Positions 53,057-61,620 of a stretch of 64,000 nucleotides of DNA are shown piece by piece; the first letter of the stretch is position 1; every line of letters begins with the position of its first letter. The DNA comes from Actimicrobium sp047621665 (lineage in GTDB: Bacteria; Pseudomonadota; Gammaproteobacteria; Burkholderiales; Burkholderiaceae_D), in NCBI GenBank assembly GCA_047621665.1, contig JBLHMB010000008.1, forward strand, positions 31,750 to 95,749, read 5' to 3'. The notes below the pieces were generated by a model that saw only the letters and a list, made by a program, of their open reading frames with translations, was not told the origin of the DNA and did no database searches. Both the position numbers and the translations under genes were made by a program.

Positions 53057-53326
53057 GCTCTTTCAAAAGTGAAGGTCACCGAAGTGTAAGGGATGGTGCC
53101 TGTTCCAGCGGAATAATTTGACACAGATTAAACCGACGCCGGGTTTATTGGACGTCGGTGCGACGGCCCTTGCCAGCGGTTGATTTTCAGACGGGGTGTC
53201 AGCTAGTATTAACTTGCCTGAAAAATGAGTCACTTTAGGTGTAAGTAGTTGGTCTGAGTTTGCGACTACACTCCAGTTTCACCGTAAGCCATGAAGAACA
53301 TCCCTCCATTTTTAAAGGAAATTATT

Positions 53327-53590
53327 ATGAATGCACGTCAAGCGTTGTTCGCCACCGCCCTGTCCGCTTTCTGTGTCGCGGGTATCACTACCACCCATGC
53401 CGCTAGTGCTTCTGCTGACAAGGAAAAATGTTTCGGTATTTCCAAAGCCGGTCAAAATGATTGCGCCTCGGTTACCGGTAGCCATTCTTGCGCCGGCCAG
53501 GCCAAGAAAGACATGGATGCCAGCGAATGGAAATACGTCGCCAAGGGTACTTGCGAAAAAGTCGGTGGCAAACTCACTGTTTCGAAGTAA
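53327..53590 (+). CDS. bufA1: Bufferin-type RiPP precursor (DUF2282, BufA1 family)
   Basis: From the ATG at 53327, behind AAAGGAAATT, the product is 87 residues. It has a secretion signal (about 1-25, ending THA) and a mature part with four cysteines at 35, 46, 55 and 76 in the typical DUF2282 pattern EKCFGISKAGQNDCA, SHSCAGQ and WKYVAKGTCEKVGG. BufA1 precursors are modified at cysteines by their DUF692 enzyme and exported to the periplasm, where the product buffers copper. The next gene starts 12 bases later and encodes such an enzyme. A start at 53291 is in-frame but lacks a good ribosome-binding site. Copper binding here is inferred from the family. Confidence 0.9.
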   Translation: MNARQALFATALSAFCVAGITTTHAASASADKEKCFGISKAGQNDCASVTGSHSCAGQAKKDMDASEWKYVAKGTCEKVGGKLTVSK

Positions 53591-53602
53591 TCGCCCTACC
53601 TC

Positions 53603-55228
53603 ATGCTCTCCTTTCCTGCGCCGGGCCAGCCGATGTTTGCGCAACCCGGTGTCGGAATCGGATTGCGGGCACCGCACTATCGTGACTTTCTGGACCAGCG
53701 GCCCAAGGTCGACTGGCTGGAAGTCCATACTGAAAATTACCTGAATGCCGGTAGCTGGGACGCACATGTGCTGGACCGGTTACGGCAGGATTATCCGATC
53801 AGTCTGCACGGCGTCGGCTTGGGGATCGGTTCCGCGACGGGTTTTTCGGAGCAGCATTTGCAGCGTGTCTGCGACACGGTGCGCCGCGTTGATCCGGTAC
53901 TGGTGTCCGAACATTTGTGTTGGGGTGCCGTTGATGAACGCCACCTCAATGACCTGCTGCCGATGCCGCTGACGGCAGCGGCGTTGCAACTGGTAGCAGA
54001 GCGGGTCGACCGGATTCAGCAAGCGCTGGGACGACGCCTGTTGATCGAAAATGTTTCGACGTATCTGCGTTTCCGCGCCGATACGATGAGCGAAGCGGAA
54101 TTTCTCGCAGCTCTATCGCGCCGTACCGGCTGCGGCATCTTGCTGGACCTCAATAATCTTTACGTCAATCAGTGCAACCATGGTGAAGATGCGCTGGAGG
54201 CGCTCGCCATCTTATCCGGCACGAGCATCGGCGAATTCCATCTAGCCGGGCATCTGGTGACAACCGATGCGGTCATCGACAATCATGGCGACCGGGTTGC
54301 CGCGCCGGTCTGGGAGTTATACCGCGCTGCCTTGCGGCGCTTCGGACCGATCGCAACGCTGATCGAATGGGATACCGACATTCCTGATATTGCCGTGCTG
54401 CTTGATGAGGCCCGGCGCGCAAGCGACATCGTCGCAACAATTGTCGCGTCACCGCAGGACGAAATACTGGCCCGAAGCCAACACCAGATGGCGACCGCAT
54501 TATTCGATCGCGCTGCCGAAGCCGGGGCCATCGGCTTGTTTAACGGTGATGCGCAACAGGTGAGTCAGCGCCTTGCGCTATACCGCGGAAACCTTGTCGC
54601 CACCGGCGACAAGGCGCTTGCCGCAGCCTATCCCGTCTTGCAAGCGCTGGTCGGCGGGGAGTTTTTTTCTGCGCTGGCGCGTGCTTTCGGGAAGCAGCAG
54701 CCGTCAACCAGCGGCGACCTGAATCAGTACGGTGAAGGTTTCGCTGACTTTCTGTCGGGTTTTGCGCATGTTGCCGAGTACCCGTATTTTCCTGATATGG
54801 CGCGCTGCGAGTGGGCGATACATCGGTCGCATTACGCCGCCACGGCGGCACCGTTCGATCCTGCGCCGTTAGCAACCTGGACCCCTGACCAGTTCGATCA
54901 GGCGCATTGCCGCTTGCATCCTGCCACGCAATTACTGGCGTCGCGCTGGGCCATTGCCGAATTATGGCTGGCACATCAGCCTGGCAGCGCTACGGCATTT
55001 CCGGATGTGCTGGAAGTGCCCTGTTTTGCGCTGGTGGTTCGGCCGCAGTGGCGCGTTAGTTTGCTGCCGATCAGTCAGGCTGCGCATGCCGCGCTCGACC
55101 TGCTGCAGCAAGGAGCAACGCTAGGCGCCGCGGTGGATGCGGCGCTGGCAATCGATGCGGGCTTTGATCTGGGGTTGCACTTGCAACAATGGCTGCAACA
55201 GTCGGTGCTGGGTGCGATCGATCCTTAA
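53603..55228 (+). CDS. Fused MNIO maturase (DUF692, BufB) and DUF2063 partner (BufC)
   Basis: The 541-residue protein joins two domains usually made as separate proteins. Residues about 12-285 are a DUF692/MbnB-like multinuclear iron oxidase: metal-site motifs are VHTENYL, SLHGVGLGIG (His69), VSEHLCWG (Glu103-His104), LIENVSTYL (Glu149), LDLNNLYVN (Asp182), FHLAGH (His213, His217), DNHGD and IEWDTDIP. From about 293 on it is a DUF2063 domain (RHQ-like MATALFDRA, LALYRGNLVATGDKALAAAY, YGEGFADFLSGF) that binds the precursor in bufferin systems. It is translated 12 bases after the precursor gene. All metal motifs are intact, so the enzyme should be active; substrate is presumably the adjacent BufA1-like peptide. 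Confidence 0.88.
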   Translation: MLSFPAPGQPMFAQPGVGIGLRAPHYRDFLDQRPKVDWLEVHTENYLNAGSWDAHVLDRLRQDYPISLHGVGLGIGSATGFSEQHLQRVCDTVRRVDPVLVSEHLCWGAVDERHLNDLLPMPLTAAALQLVAERVDRIQQALGRRLLIENVSTYLRFRADTMSEAEFLAALSRRTGCGILLDLNNLYVNQCNHGEDALEALAILSGTSIGEFHLAGHLVTTDAVIDNHGDRVAAPVWELYRAALRRFGPIATLIEWDTDIPDIAVLLDEARRASDIVATIVASPQDEILARSQHQMATALFDRAAEAGAIGLFNGDAQQVSQRLALYRGNLVATGDKALAAAYPVLQALVGGEFFSALARAFGKQQPSTSGDLNQYGEGFADFLSGFAHVAEYPYFPDMARCEWAIHRSHYAATAAPFDPAPLATWTPDQFDQAHCRLHPATQLLASRWAIAELWLAHQPGSATAFPDVLEVPCFALVVRPQWRVSLLPISQAAHAALDLLQQGATLGAAVDAALAIDAGFDLGLHLQQWLQQSVLGAIDP

Positions 55229-55253
55229 TTTTCTTTCACTGGAGTCATGAATC

Positions 55254-55718
55254 ATGGAAAGTTTCTTGCGGTTGCATCGTCGTGTCGCGTGTTTTGACCA
55301 GGTTCTTGTGGCGATGGGTGGATCACTGGTAGCGTTGGCAATCCGCCTGTATGTCGGCTGGCAGTTTTTCAAATCCGGATTGGTGAAGATCAGTGACTGG
55401 GACGCGACGCTGTCACTGTTTCGCGATGAGTACCATGTGCCGCTGCTGCCGCCCGAACTGGCTGCTGTGATGGGGGCGGGGGGCGAGCTGTTTTTTCCGG
55501 TATTACTGCTGCTTGGTCTGTTTTCCAGACCGGCGGCTATCGGTCTGTTCGTCGTCAACCTGATGGCTGTTCTGTCGTACCCGCAGTTGTTCATGTTCGA
55601 GTGCCCTGCCGCCGTCAATGACCACGCTTTTTGGGGCGCACTATTGCTGGTGGTGGTGGCTTACGGTCCCGGCAAGGCCTCTGTCGATGCCTGGCTGGAA
55701 GCTCGTATCAGGACCTGA
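55254..55718 (+). CDS. DoxX family membrane protein
   Basis: The 154-residue integral membrane protein has about four hydrophobic segments: LVALAIRLYVGWQFFKSGLV, ELAAVMGAGGELFFPVLLLL, LFSRPAAIGLFVVNLMAVLS and HAFWGALLLVVVAYGP. This is the DoxX/BufD type of protein that accompanies bufferin operons. It begins 25 bases after the fused maturase gene, so precursor, maturase and DoxX form one operon. Its exact role (transport, redox, or membrane partner of export) is not established. Its stop codon overlaps by 11 bases the end of the convergent hypothetical gene. Confidence 0.85.
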   Translation: MESFLRLHRRVACFDQVLVAMGGSLVALAIRLYVGWQFFKSGLVKISDWDATLSLFRDEYHVPLLPPELAAVMGAGGELFFPVLLLLGLFSRPAAIGLFVVNLMAVLSYPQLFMFECPAAVNDHAFWGALLLVVVAYGPGKASVDAWLEARIRT

Positions 55719-56406
55719 CCCACGAGGTCAGGCGCGGCTGGGTTGAGGTACGGAATTCGAGATTGGTGATGCCGAGCGCACCGGCCGGACCCGTCAGAAA
55801 ACCAAGGCAGGGCTTGACCGGGAACAGGAAATTATCGCGCAGGTAAATGTCAGTGTGGCAGTTCGCGCTGGCGTTATACAACTGCGGCTTGATTTCCTGC
55901 CAGACTGCTTCGCCGATCCAGCCGTACAGAAACAACTGGTTCGGATACAGCGCGCTGTCCGAATCCAGATAGCCTTTCTGGCCCGGCTGCAATGCCGGGT
56001 GAGGCGGCGGGCCGTCACCGATCGACAGATCGATCCAGCCATCGTTGATCGAGTAGATCTGTTGGCTTTCGTAGCTCGATGGCTTGAGCAGCAGTTGCCA
56101 TTTACAGCTGAACCCGGCGCGCTTTTCGAGACGGTTTTTTTCGCTCCACATGGACAGGCCGTCACTGACCGTTAGCTGAGTGCGAATAATCTGACCCACC
56201 AGCGACGGTTCGTAGGCACGGACCGCATCGAGGTTTTCGTGCAGATTCCAGAACAGCCATTTGGTGCGGTCTGCATCGGACATTTCCGCCAGTGCTGACA
56301 ACGGTTGCGTACCGTAAGATTCGCGCGTACGCATCACATCCCGGCGCAATTTTTCGTTTAATTCTTCGAGTTCGGTATCAGATTTCCTGGCTGATTCAGG
56401 GTTCAT
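55708..56406 (-). CDS. Hypothetical protein, no recognised family
   Basis: The 232-residue product starts at ATG 56406, which has GGAG eight bases upstream. The N-terminus (about 1-45) is charged and helical; the remainder is rich in aromatic residues, Gly and Pro, with no signal peptide or membrane helix. Notable segments are KWLFWNLHENLDAVRAYEPS, NDGWIDLSIGDGPPPHP and FLFPVKPCLGFLTGPAGALG. I do not recognise a domain. It lies 80 bases downstream of the other unrecognised gene on the same strand and may be co-transcribed with it; the end overlaps the DoxX gene tail to tail. Confidence 0.65.
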   Translation of the reverse strand: MNPESARKSDTELEELNEKLRRDVMRTRESYGTQPLSALAEMSDADRTKWLFWNLHENLDAVRAYEPSLVGQIIRTQLTVSDGLSMWSEKNRLEKRAGFSCKWQLLLKPSSYESQQIYSINDGWIDLSIGDGPPPHPALQPGQKGYLDSDSALYPNQLFLYGWIGEAVWQEIKPQLYNASANCHTDIYLRDNFLFPVKPCLGFLTGPAGALGITNLEFRTSTQPRLTSWVRS

Positions 56407-56486
56407 CAATGACTCCATAAAGGTGACTTCGATCAATCATTTTAGGAGACATTTTTGAAACCACAATGGGTAATTGCTGCCCCTGT

Positions 56487-57050
56487 CTAGTTGCTGGTAT
56501 TGAGCTGGTTCGCCAGCGAAGCAGCGCGCTCCCGACCTGCCGGGCTGAGCGTGATGTGCAGACTGCCGCTATGGACAAACAATGTTTTTTCACGCTTTAG
56601 TGTGGCCGAAAAATTGTTCGAGTCATGGCATGCCTGTTCCTTGCAGACGGCGCGAATGGTATCGAGCGTGGTGTGCTCGGCGCCCATCAGTGCATTCGCA
56701 TGGGCTACCAATAACGCGGCGTTGACGGTCTTGTTGGCCATGTTATTGCCAGGGAGGTCTTTTAGCAGCTGTAATTTGCCATCTGCCTGCGTGTACAGAT
56801 TGGCGAACTTTTCCAGCGCCTGCGGTGCCAGCGTGCCATTCGCCGGCTTTGCTGTCGCGACACTTTCCTGACCGTTGCGCCACTTTGCACTGCTGGCGAC
56901 CACCTGGCAAATGACTGTCTTGAGCCGGTTGAGCTGGTCTGCAACGAACAATTCGCTACCTTCGATTTCTATGATTCCTTCACGTGCCGAGACAACCACA
57001 CGTGCCTTGCTGTTTGAAGAATCAGTGTCTTCACCGACCTTGATTGACAT
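56487..57050 (-). CDS. Hypothetical protein with possible winged-helix C-terminus
   Basis: The 187-residue product starts at ATG 57050 (MSIKVGED) behind GGGA; the frame is open upstream but that part is Arg/His-rich and unlike a gene. The N-terminal third has a short beta-hairpin and helix (GIIEIEGSELFVADQLNRLK), and the C-terminal half (about 110-187) has the helix-helix-strand pattern of a winged helix, with KTVNAALLVAHANALMGAEH, LDTIRAVCKEQACHDSNNFS and HITLSPAGRERAASLANQL. No signal peptide. Function unknown; a DNA- or protein-binding regulator is only a guess. It is the upstream member of a two-gene pair. Confidence 0.62.
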   Translation of the reverse strand: MSIKVGEDTDSSNSKARVVVSAREGIIEIEGSELFVADQLNRLKTVICQVVASSAKWRNGQESVATAKPANGTLAPQALEKFANLYTQADGKLQLLKDLPGNNMANKTVNAALLVAHANALMGAEHTTLDTIRAVCKEQACHDSNNFSATLKREKTLFVHSGSLHITLSPAGRERAASLANQLNTSN

Positions 57051-57414
57051 GACATTCCCATCGAAAAAATAAAGAAAAGGATCGCTGCCTGACCGTCTGA
57101 AAAAGTGGCGCGCGACACCATGATTGCGCTTCCAGTGACGACAACGCCGGTACGGCGTGGAACGTGAATCCATTTTCACTTCAACGATAACGGTTTGTTA
57201 TTTATAAGTAATTTACGCAGGGCGTATTTTGATAATGCGCAATGTGCAAATGTGGAGCGGTTGGATTTACGTCGTAAATACTGGTTGCACGTTTAAGTGG
57301 TGCCATGACAGGGTTGGTTCGGCGGCGATGTCAGTTATTTTTTCGGCGTGATGCCAGATGGATTGATTCCATCGGCATCCTGTTCCGCAGAGGGTCGGGA
57401 TGCCGGGCAGGAAA
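57051..57414. other. Non-coding gap upstream of the hypothetical gene pair
   Basis: These 364 bases separate two minus-strand genes. The part near 57180-57300 is clearly AT-richer than its surroundings and is a reasonable place for the promoter of the two unrecognised genes. No terminator, tRNA, repeat or convincing open frame was seen. Confidence 0.5.
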
Positions 57415-58296
57415 TTACAACTGGCGCGCTTTGAACGTATCGCAATCGGTCACAAGGCCGGTGGCAATGCCGCGTTTGAACCAGCGCACCCGCTGGGCTG
57501 AAGTGCCGTGGGTGAAGGAGTCAGGGATAACTTGTCCTTGTGCCTGGCGTTGCAGTGCATCGTCACCGATGGCGCTGGCGGCATTGAGCGCGGTCTCGAC
57601 GTCGCCGCGTTCAAGGATGGCGCGCGCCTCGTTGGCATGGAACGCCCAGACGCCGGCGAAGCAGTCGGCCTGCAACTCCATGCGCACCGACAGCGCATTG
57701 GCGCGGGTTTGGGTCGCGCCGCGACGGGCGGTGTCGACCTTGCCGGAAATGCCCATCAGGTTTTGTACGTGGTGGCCAACTTCATGGGCGATGACATAGG
57801 CCTGGGCAAATTCACCCTCGACCTTGAAGCGTTCGCGCATCAGTTGGTAAAAGCTCAGGTCGATGTAAATTTTCTGGTCGGCGGGGCAATAAAACGGACC
57901 GGTGGCGCTCTCACCCTGGCCGCAGCGGGTCGAGGTCCGGCCACTGAAAAGAACCAATTTGGGTTTCACATAGTTGCCGCCCTCAGCACGGAACTGTGCA
58001 GTCCAGACATCTTCGGTGTCAGCCAGGACGACGCGCACAAAACGTGTTGCTGCGTCGTTCGCAGGAGGCCCTTTGACGGGAGCTTGCTGGGCCGGTGTGA
58101 TGCCGCCACCACCGCCACCACTGAGCAGACTGATGACCGTCATCGGATTAATACCGAAAAAATAGGATGCCAGCAGCGCCACGGCAATCGTGCCGATGCC
58201 GACCGAGCGTCCGCCAAAGCCGCCACCGCCGCCGCCGTCACCGTCACCGCGGCGGTCTTCCACATTGTCGCTCTCGCGATTACCGTCCCATTTCAT
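57415..58296 (-). CDS. ypfJ: YpfJ-family neutral zinc metallopeptidase
   Basis: The 293-residue protein has an acidic, glycine-rich N-terminus (runs of Gly near 21-29), a membrane segment (about 32-48, IGTIAVALLASYFFGI), a second Gly run, and a peptidase domain with the zinc motif VIAHEVGHHVQNLMG (His171-His175) and a downstream LQADCFAGVWAFH segment providing the third ligand region. It is the last gene in the minus-strand run and is probably anchored in the inner membrane with the catalytic domain outside. Substrates are unknown. Confidence 0.9.
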   Translation of the reverse strand: MKWDGNRESDNVEDRRGDGDGGGGGGFGGRSVGIGTIAVALLASYFFGINPMTVISLLSGGGGGGITPAQQAPVKGPPANDAATRFVRVVLADTEDVWTAQFRAEGGNYVKPKLVLFSGRTSTRCGQGESATGPFYCPADQKIYIDLSFYQLMRERFKVEGEFAQAYVIAHEVGHHVQNLMGISGKVDTARRGATQTRANALSVRMELQADCFAGVWAFHANEARAILERGDVETALNAASAIGDDALQRQAQGQVIPDSFTHGTSAQRVRWFKRGIATGLVTDCDTFKARQL

Positions 58297-58344
58297 GTCG
58301 ACATTCTCCTGCCATGTGTTGTGTTGGTAGCCTGTGCAAGTTGC

Positions 58345-58968
58345 TCAGAGCGCCTGAATAATGCGCCGGAATGTCAGGTTGATGCGCGCATCGCATGCGT
58401 TGCGTGATTTATCGACCGCATGTTTCCAGTGCCGTTGCGTCGGACCGGCCATCAGCAGCAGGCTGCCATCGGTGAGTGCCAGCATCGTGGTCGGCAGTTC
58501 CGCTCGCGTTTTGTGCCGTAACTTGAAGACCCGCGTCGCACCCAGGCTCAACGACGCGATCACCGGTGCCGGGCCGAGGCTGGCTTCGTCATCGCTGTGC
58601 CAGCCCATGCTGTCCTGCTCGTCGCGATACCAGTTCAGCAGTACGCTGTTAAAGATCACGCCGGCGATGTGCTCGACGTCTTGCTTGAGTCGGGACAGCA
58701 GCGGAGTCCACGGCTGCATCGGTAACGTCAGGCCCGAATACGTGTACGCCAGTCCGGCATCGCCGTGCGCAGCGACCAGTCGTGGTTGCCAGTGCTGCTT
58801 GCCAAACAGCGTGATTTGCTCGCGTCGCCAATCCGTCTCGTTCATCAACTGATGCAGTACCGTGTGGCACTGCGCGGCCGGATAGACATCACGCTGGTAG
58901 CGCACATCCGCATCCGGCAATGGCAGTTGCTCAAGGCCGGGATTGGCTTGTGCAAACAGATCGCTCAT
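58345..58968 (-). CDS. AlkB-like 2-oxoglutarate/Fe(II) dioxygenase
   Basis: The 207-residue product begins at ATG 58968 (MSDLFAQANPGLE). The dioxygenase core has the iron motif MGWHSDDEASL (His-x-Asp), the distal histidine in TQRHWKHAV, and the 2-oxoglutarate-binding arginines in ARINLTFRRI, with SLSLGATRVFKLRHK before. This is the pattern of AlkB-type nucleic acid demethylases (closer to ALKBH2/3 length). The start lies five bases after the S4-protein stop. Repair of alkylated DNA is inferred from the family. Confidence 0.9.
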   Translation of the reverse strand: MSDLFAQANPGLEQLPLPDADVRYQRDVYPAAQCHTVLHQLMNETDWRREQITLFGKQHWQPRLVAAHGDAGLAYTYSGLTLPMQPWTPLLSRLKQDVEHIAGVIFNSVLLNWYRDEQDSMGWHSDDEASLGPAPVIASLSLGATRVFKLRHKTRAELPTTMLALTDGSLLLMAGPTQRHWKHAVDKSRNACDARINLTFRRIIQAL

Positions 58969-58973
58969 CGCAG

Positions 58974-59192
58974 TCAGCCAGGCTTGACGTGGATACGCAC
59001 GCCGTTGAGGCTGACGACCTGACCTGCGCGGATCTTGCAGGTCTTGCGCAATTCCTGCTGGCCATCGACCGAGACATTGCCGCCGGCGACGACCATCTTG
59101 CCGGCGCCGCCGCTGTCGCAAATGCCGACCAGTTTCAGCAGCTGGTTGAGTTCGACGAATTCGTCGTTGAGCTCGAAATCAATTTTTTGCAT
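58974..59192 (-). CDS. S4-domain RNA-binding protein (YbcJ-like)
   Basis: The 72-residue protein is a single S4 domain: FVELNQLLKLVGICDSGGAG, then KMVVAGGNVSVDGQQELRK and IRAGQVVSLNGVRIHV. YbcJ-type proteins bind RNA, probably ribosomal, but their precise role is open. It lies between the MAPEG and AlkB-like genes with 5- and 28-base gaps, so it is in the same transcript. Confidence 0.88.
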   Translation of the reverse strand: MQKIDFELNDEFVELNQLLKLVGICDSGGAGKMVVAGGNVSVDGQQELRKTCKIRAGQVVSLNGVRIHVKPG

Positions 59193-59220
59193 CTTGGTTC
59201 CAAAAACGTGAGGGTCAGGA

Positions 59221-59595
59221 TCAGGCGGCGATGACGAACAGCGCGATCACGCAGCCATAGCCGACAACCCAGGCCAGCGAGCGGGCAGTCGGTTTGTTAG
59301 CCAGATACAGCGCGGTGTAAACAATGCGCGCAGCAATGAAGGCCATAGCCAGGTAATTGATATAGAGCGGATTAGCACCGAGCTGGGTGGCGATCAGCAC
59401 CGCGACGGCAAAAAACGGAAACGCTTCGAAGTGGTTGCGGTGGGCGTAATCGGCGCGGCGGTGAAAACCGGTCTGCTTGTCCATGAAGGCACGCGGCTCC
59501 GCATTGTCATAGCCGCGCAGTCCGACTTTGGCGATGGCTGTTGTCAGCAGCGGCATCAATCCGGCAATCAATACACACCAGTAAGCGATAGTCAT
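59221..59595 (-). CDS. MAPEG family membrane protein
   Basis: The 124-residue protein has four hydrophobic helices and the bacterial MAPEG pattern: MTIAYWCVLIAGLMPLLTTA, DYAHRNHFEAFPFFAVAVLI and AARIVYTALYLANKPTARSL. Eukaryotic MAPEG members are glutathione-dependent membrane enzymes; roles of bacterial members are mostly unknown. It sits between the S9 peptidase and S4-protein genes in a same-strand run. Confidence 0.88.
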   Translation of the reverse strand: MTIAYWCVLIAGLMPLLTTAIAKVGLRGYDNAEPRAFMDKQTGFHRRADYAHRNHFEAFPFFAVAVLIATQLGANPLYINYLAMAFIAARIVYTALYLANKPTARSLAWVVGYGCVIALFVIAA

Positions 59596-59615
59596 GGGAT
59601 CCTTTTTTGTGGAGG

Positions 59616-61568
59616 TCAGTCGGGCAAGTTATCAATGGCTACCGGGGCAAGATCATCAGCCGGTAAGAAGCCGAACAGGCGGCCATAAAAATACAATTCC
59701 GCTTCGAGTGCGCGGCGGATATTTTCGGCGCGCCGGAAACCATGCGCCTCCCCTTCGAAGCGGATGTAGGCAACCGGTAAGCCTTTTTCGCGCACGGCAT
59801 CGAACATCAGTTGCGCTTGCGCCGGTGGTACCACCCGGTCGTCCATACCCTGAAACAAAATCAGCGGACTGGTCAGCCGGTCGGTGAAATGGATAGGTGA
59901 GCGCGCCACATAAATATCCTGACGCGCCGGATACGGACCGACCAGGCTATCGAGATAACGTGATTCGAATTTATGGCAATCGCGTGCCAGTGTCTCGAGG
60001 TCGCTGACGCCGTAATAGCTGGCACCGGCCTTGAAGACAGTATGAAAGGTGAGTGCTGCCAGTGCGGTGTAGCCGCCGGCGCTGCCGCCGCGTATCGCCA
60101 GTTGCTGGTCGTTGGCTGCGCCTTCGGCGACCAGGAAGCGCGCCGCATTGAGGGCGTCGTCGACATCGACCACACCCCAGTTGCCATTGAGCCGGTGACG
60201 GTAGGCGCGGCCATAGCCGGTGCTGCCGCCGTAATTGACATCGACTACGGCGAAACCGCGACTGGTCCAGAACTGAATCGCGAGGTTCAGCGTTGCGCCG
60301 GCGGCGGAAGTCGGGCCGCCGTGGTTGAACACCAGCAGCGGTGGTTTCTCTCCCATCGGGGCGGCGAAATCGCGGTTGGCTGGTGCGTAATAAAACGCAT
60401 GGGCGCTGCGGTTGTCAGTGGTCGGAAAGGTGATCGCGCGCGGCACCGACAGGTAACCGGGATCGACGGCGAGCGAAATTGCCTTCTTGAGAATCTGGTA
60501 GTGGCCGGTGCCCGGATCGAGGCGGACGATGGCATCCGAGCGGTCCGGTGCACCGCCGATGAAGACCACAAAATCGGGGCCGACCTGCAGGTCGCTGATC
60601 TTGCGAAACGGCGTGGCGATCTCGGTTAATACCGACGTGTCAGCGTCGAGTGTTGCCAGATGCCAGTCACCCTCCTGGACATACGTGCAGACAATCCGGC
60701 CATTGCCATCAAAGCCGTAGGTCGAGATGCCGACATTCCAGAGCGGCCGACCGAATTCTGCCGCCATCGGGCACAGCGCCTGCACCGTATCGCCGCGCAA
60801 GCGGTACAGGTTCCACCAGCCGCTTTGTTCGGAAACGAAATGCAGTTCTCCGGCGGGCGACCAGGCCGGCTGGAAGATCGGATCGTCGATGCCACCGGCG
60901 ATCTTGCGCGGTGTGCCGAGACTGCCGTCGGCGGCCACGCTGGCGCACCACAGGTCGGTGCCATCCCACGGCATGTTCGGATGATCCCAGCTGATCCACG
61001 CGAGTTGGCTGCCATCAGGACTGAGGCACGGTGCCGCATAAAAATCGTGACCGGCCAGCAGCACGGTTTCGCTGCCATCGGCCAGACTGATTGCGACAAG
61101 GGTGTTGACGGCTTCGCGCGAGGTATCACTGTGGTCTTCGCGGATGCAGATCAGACGATGGCGGGCGCGATCGGGGATGGTTCCGGCAAAGCGCATGGCG
61201 CCGCTGGCTGTCAGCGGCTGCGGTTCGGTCCGGCCGTGCTGGCGGTACAGGCGCTGGTCGGCGTGATTGGAAAAATAGAGGTAGTCACCATCGATGCACA
61301 TCGCGCCGCCGCCGTATTCATGGACCCGGCTGCGCACATTGAATTGAGCCGGTGTCAGATCAGCGCTGCGGCCATCGGCACCATGGCGCACGATCACGCT
61401 GCGGCCCTGTTCGCTCGCCCGTCCCTCGATCCAGCAGATGGTGTCGCCGGCGATGGCGGGCTGATCCAGTCCGACCGATTCGGCCACGATGGCCCCTGAT
61501 GTGATTGGCGAGAGCCAGGCACCGTAAGGTGCAACGGATGGCGGGTTGTTGTGCTGCGATGTGTTCAT
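59616..61568 (-). CDS. S9 family prolyl oligopeptidase-like peptidase
   Basis: The 650-residue protein has an N-terminal beta-propeller part (about 1-390) and a C-terminal alpha/beta hydrolase domain. The serine nucleophile is Ser496 in RGGSAGGYTALAAL, with acid Asp576 in FQGMDDRVVPPAQA and His609 in FEGEAHGFRRAE. No signal peptide is present, so it is probably cytoplasmic and acts on short peptides or acyl-aminoacyl substrates, as in dipeptidyl/acylaminoacyl peptidases. It lies 20 bases before the MAPEG gene. Confidence 0.93.
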   Translation of the reverse strand: MNTSQHNNPPSVAPYGAWLSPITSGAIVAESVGLDQPAIAGDTICWIEGRASEQGRSVIVRHGADGRSADLTPAQFNVRSRVHEYGGGAMCIDGDYLYFSNHADQRLYRQHGRTEPQPLTASGAMRFAGTIPDRARHRLICIREDHSDTSREAVNTLVAISLADGSETVLLAGHDFYAAPCLSPDGSQLAWISWDHPNMPWDGTDLWCASVAADGSLGTPRKIAGGIDDPIFQPAWSPAGELHFVSEQSGWWNLYRLRGDTVQALCPMAAEFGRPLWNVGISTYGFDGNGRIVCTYVQEGDWHLATLDADTSVLTEIATPFRKISDLQVGPDFVVFIGGAPDRSDAIVRLDPGTGHYQILKKAISLAVDPGYLSVPRAITFPTTDNRSAHAFYYAPANRDFAAPMGEKPPLLVFNHGGPTSAAGATLNLAIQFWTSRGFAVVDVNYGGSTGYGRAYRHRLNGNWGVVDVDDALNAARFLVAEGAANDQQLAIRGGSAGGYTALAALTFHTVFKAGASYYGVSDLETLARDCHKFESRYLDSLVGPYPARQDIYVARSPIHFTDRLTSPLILFQGMDDRVVPPAQAQLMFDAVREKGLPVAYIRFEGEAHGFRRAENIRRALEAELYFYGRLFGFLPADDLAPVAIDNLPD

Positions 61569-61620
61569 GGATGCTTTCTGTGGGAGGGTTCGCTATTGCC
61601 GCAATAGTCGTGCATTGACC

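Noticed and set aside
53057..53326. An ECF-sigma type promoter in front of the bufferin operon
   Set aside because: Loose matches such as GTAAG and CGACTA are present about 16 bases apart, but neither is close enough to a defined consensus to report.
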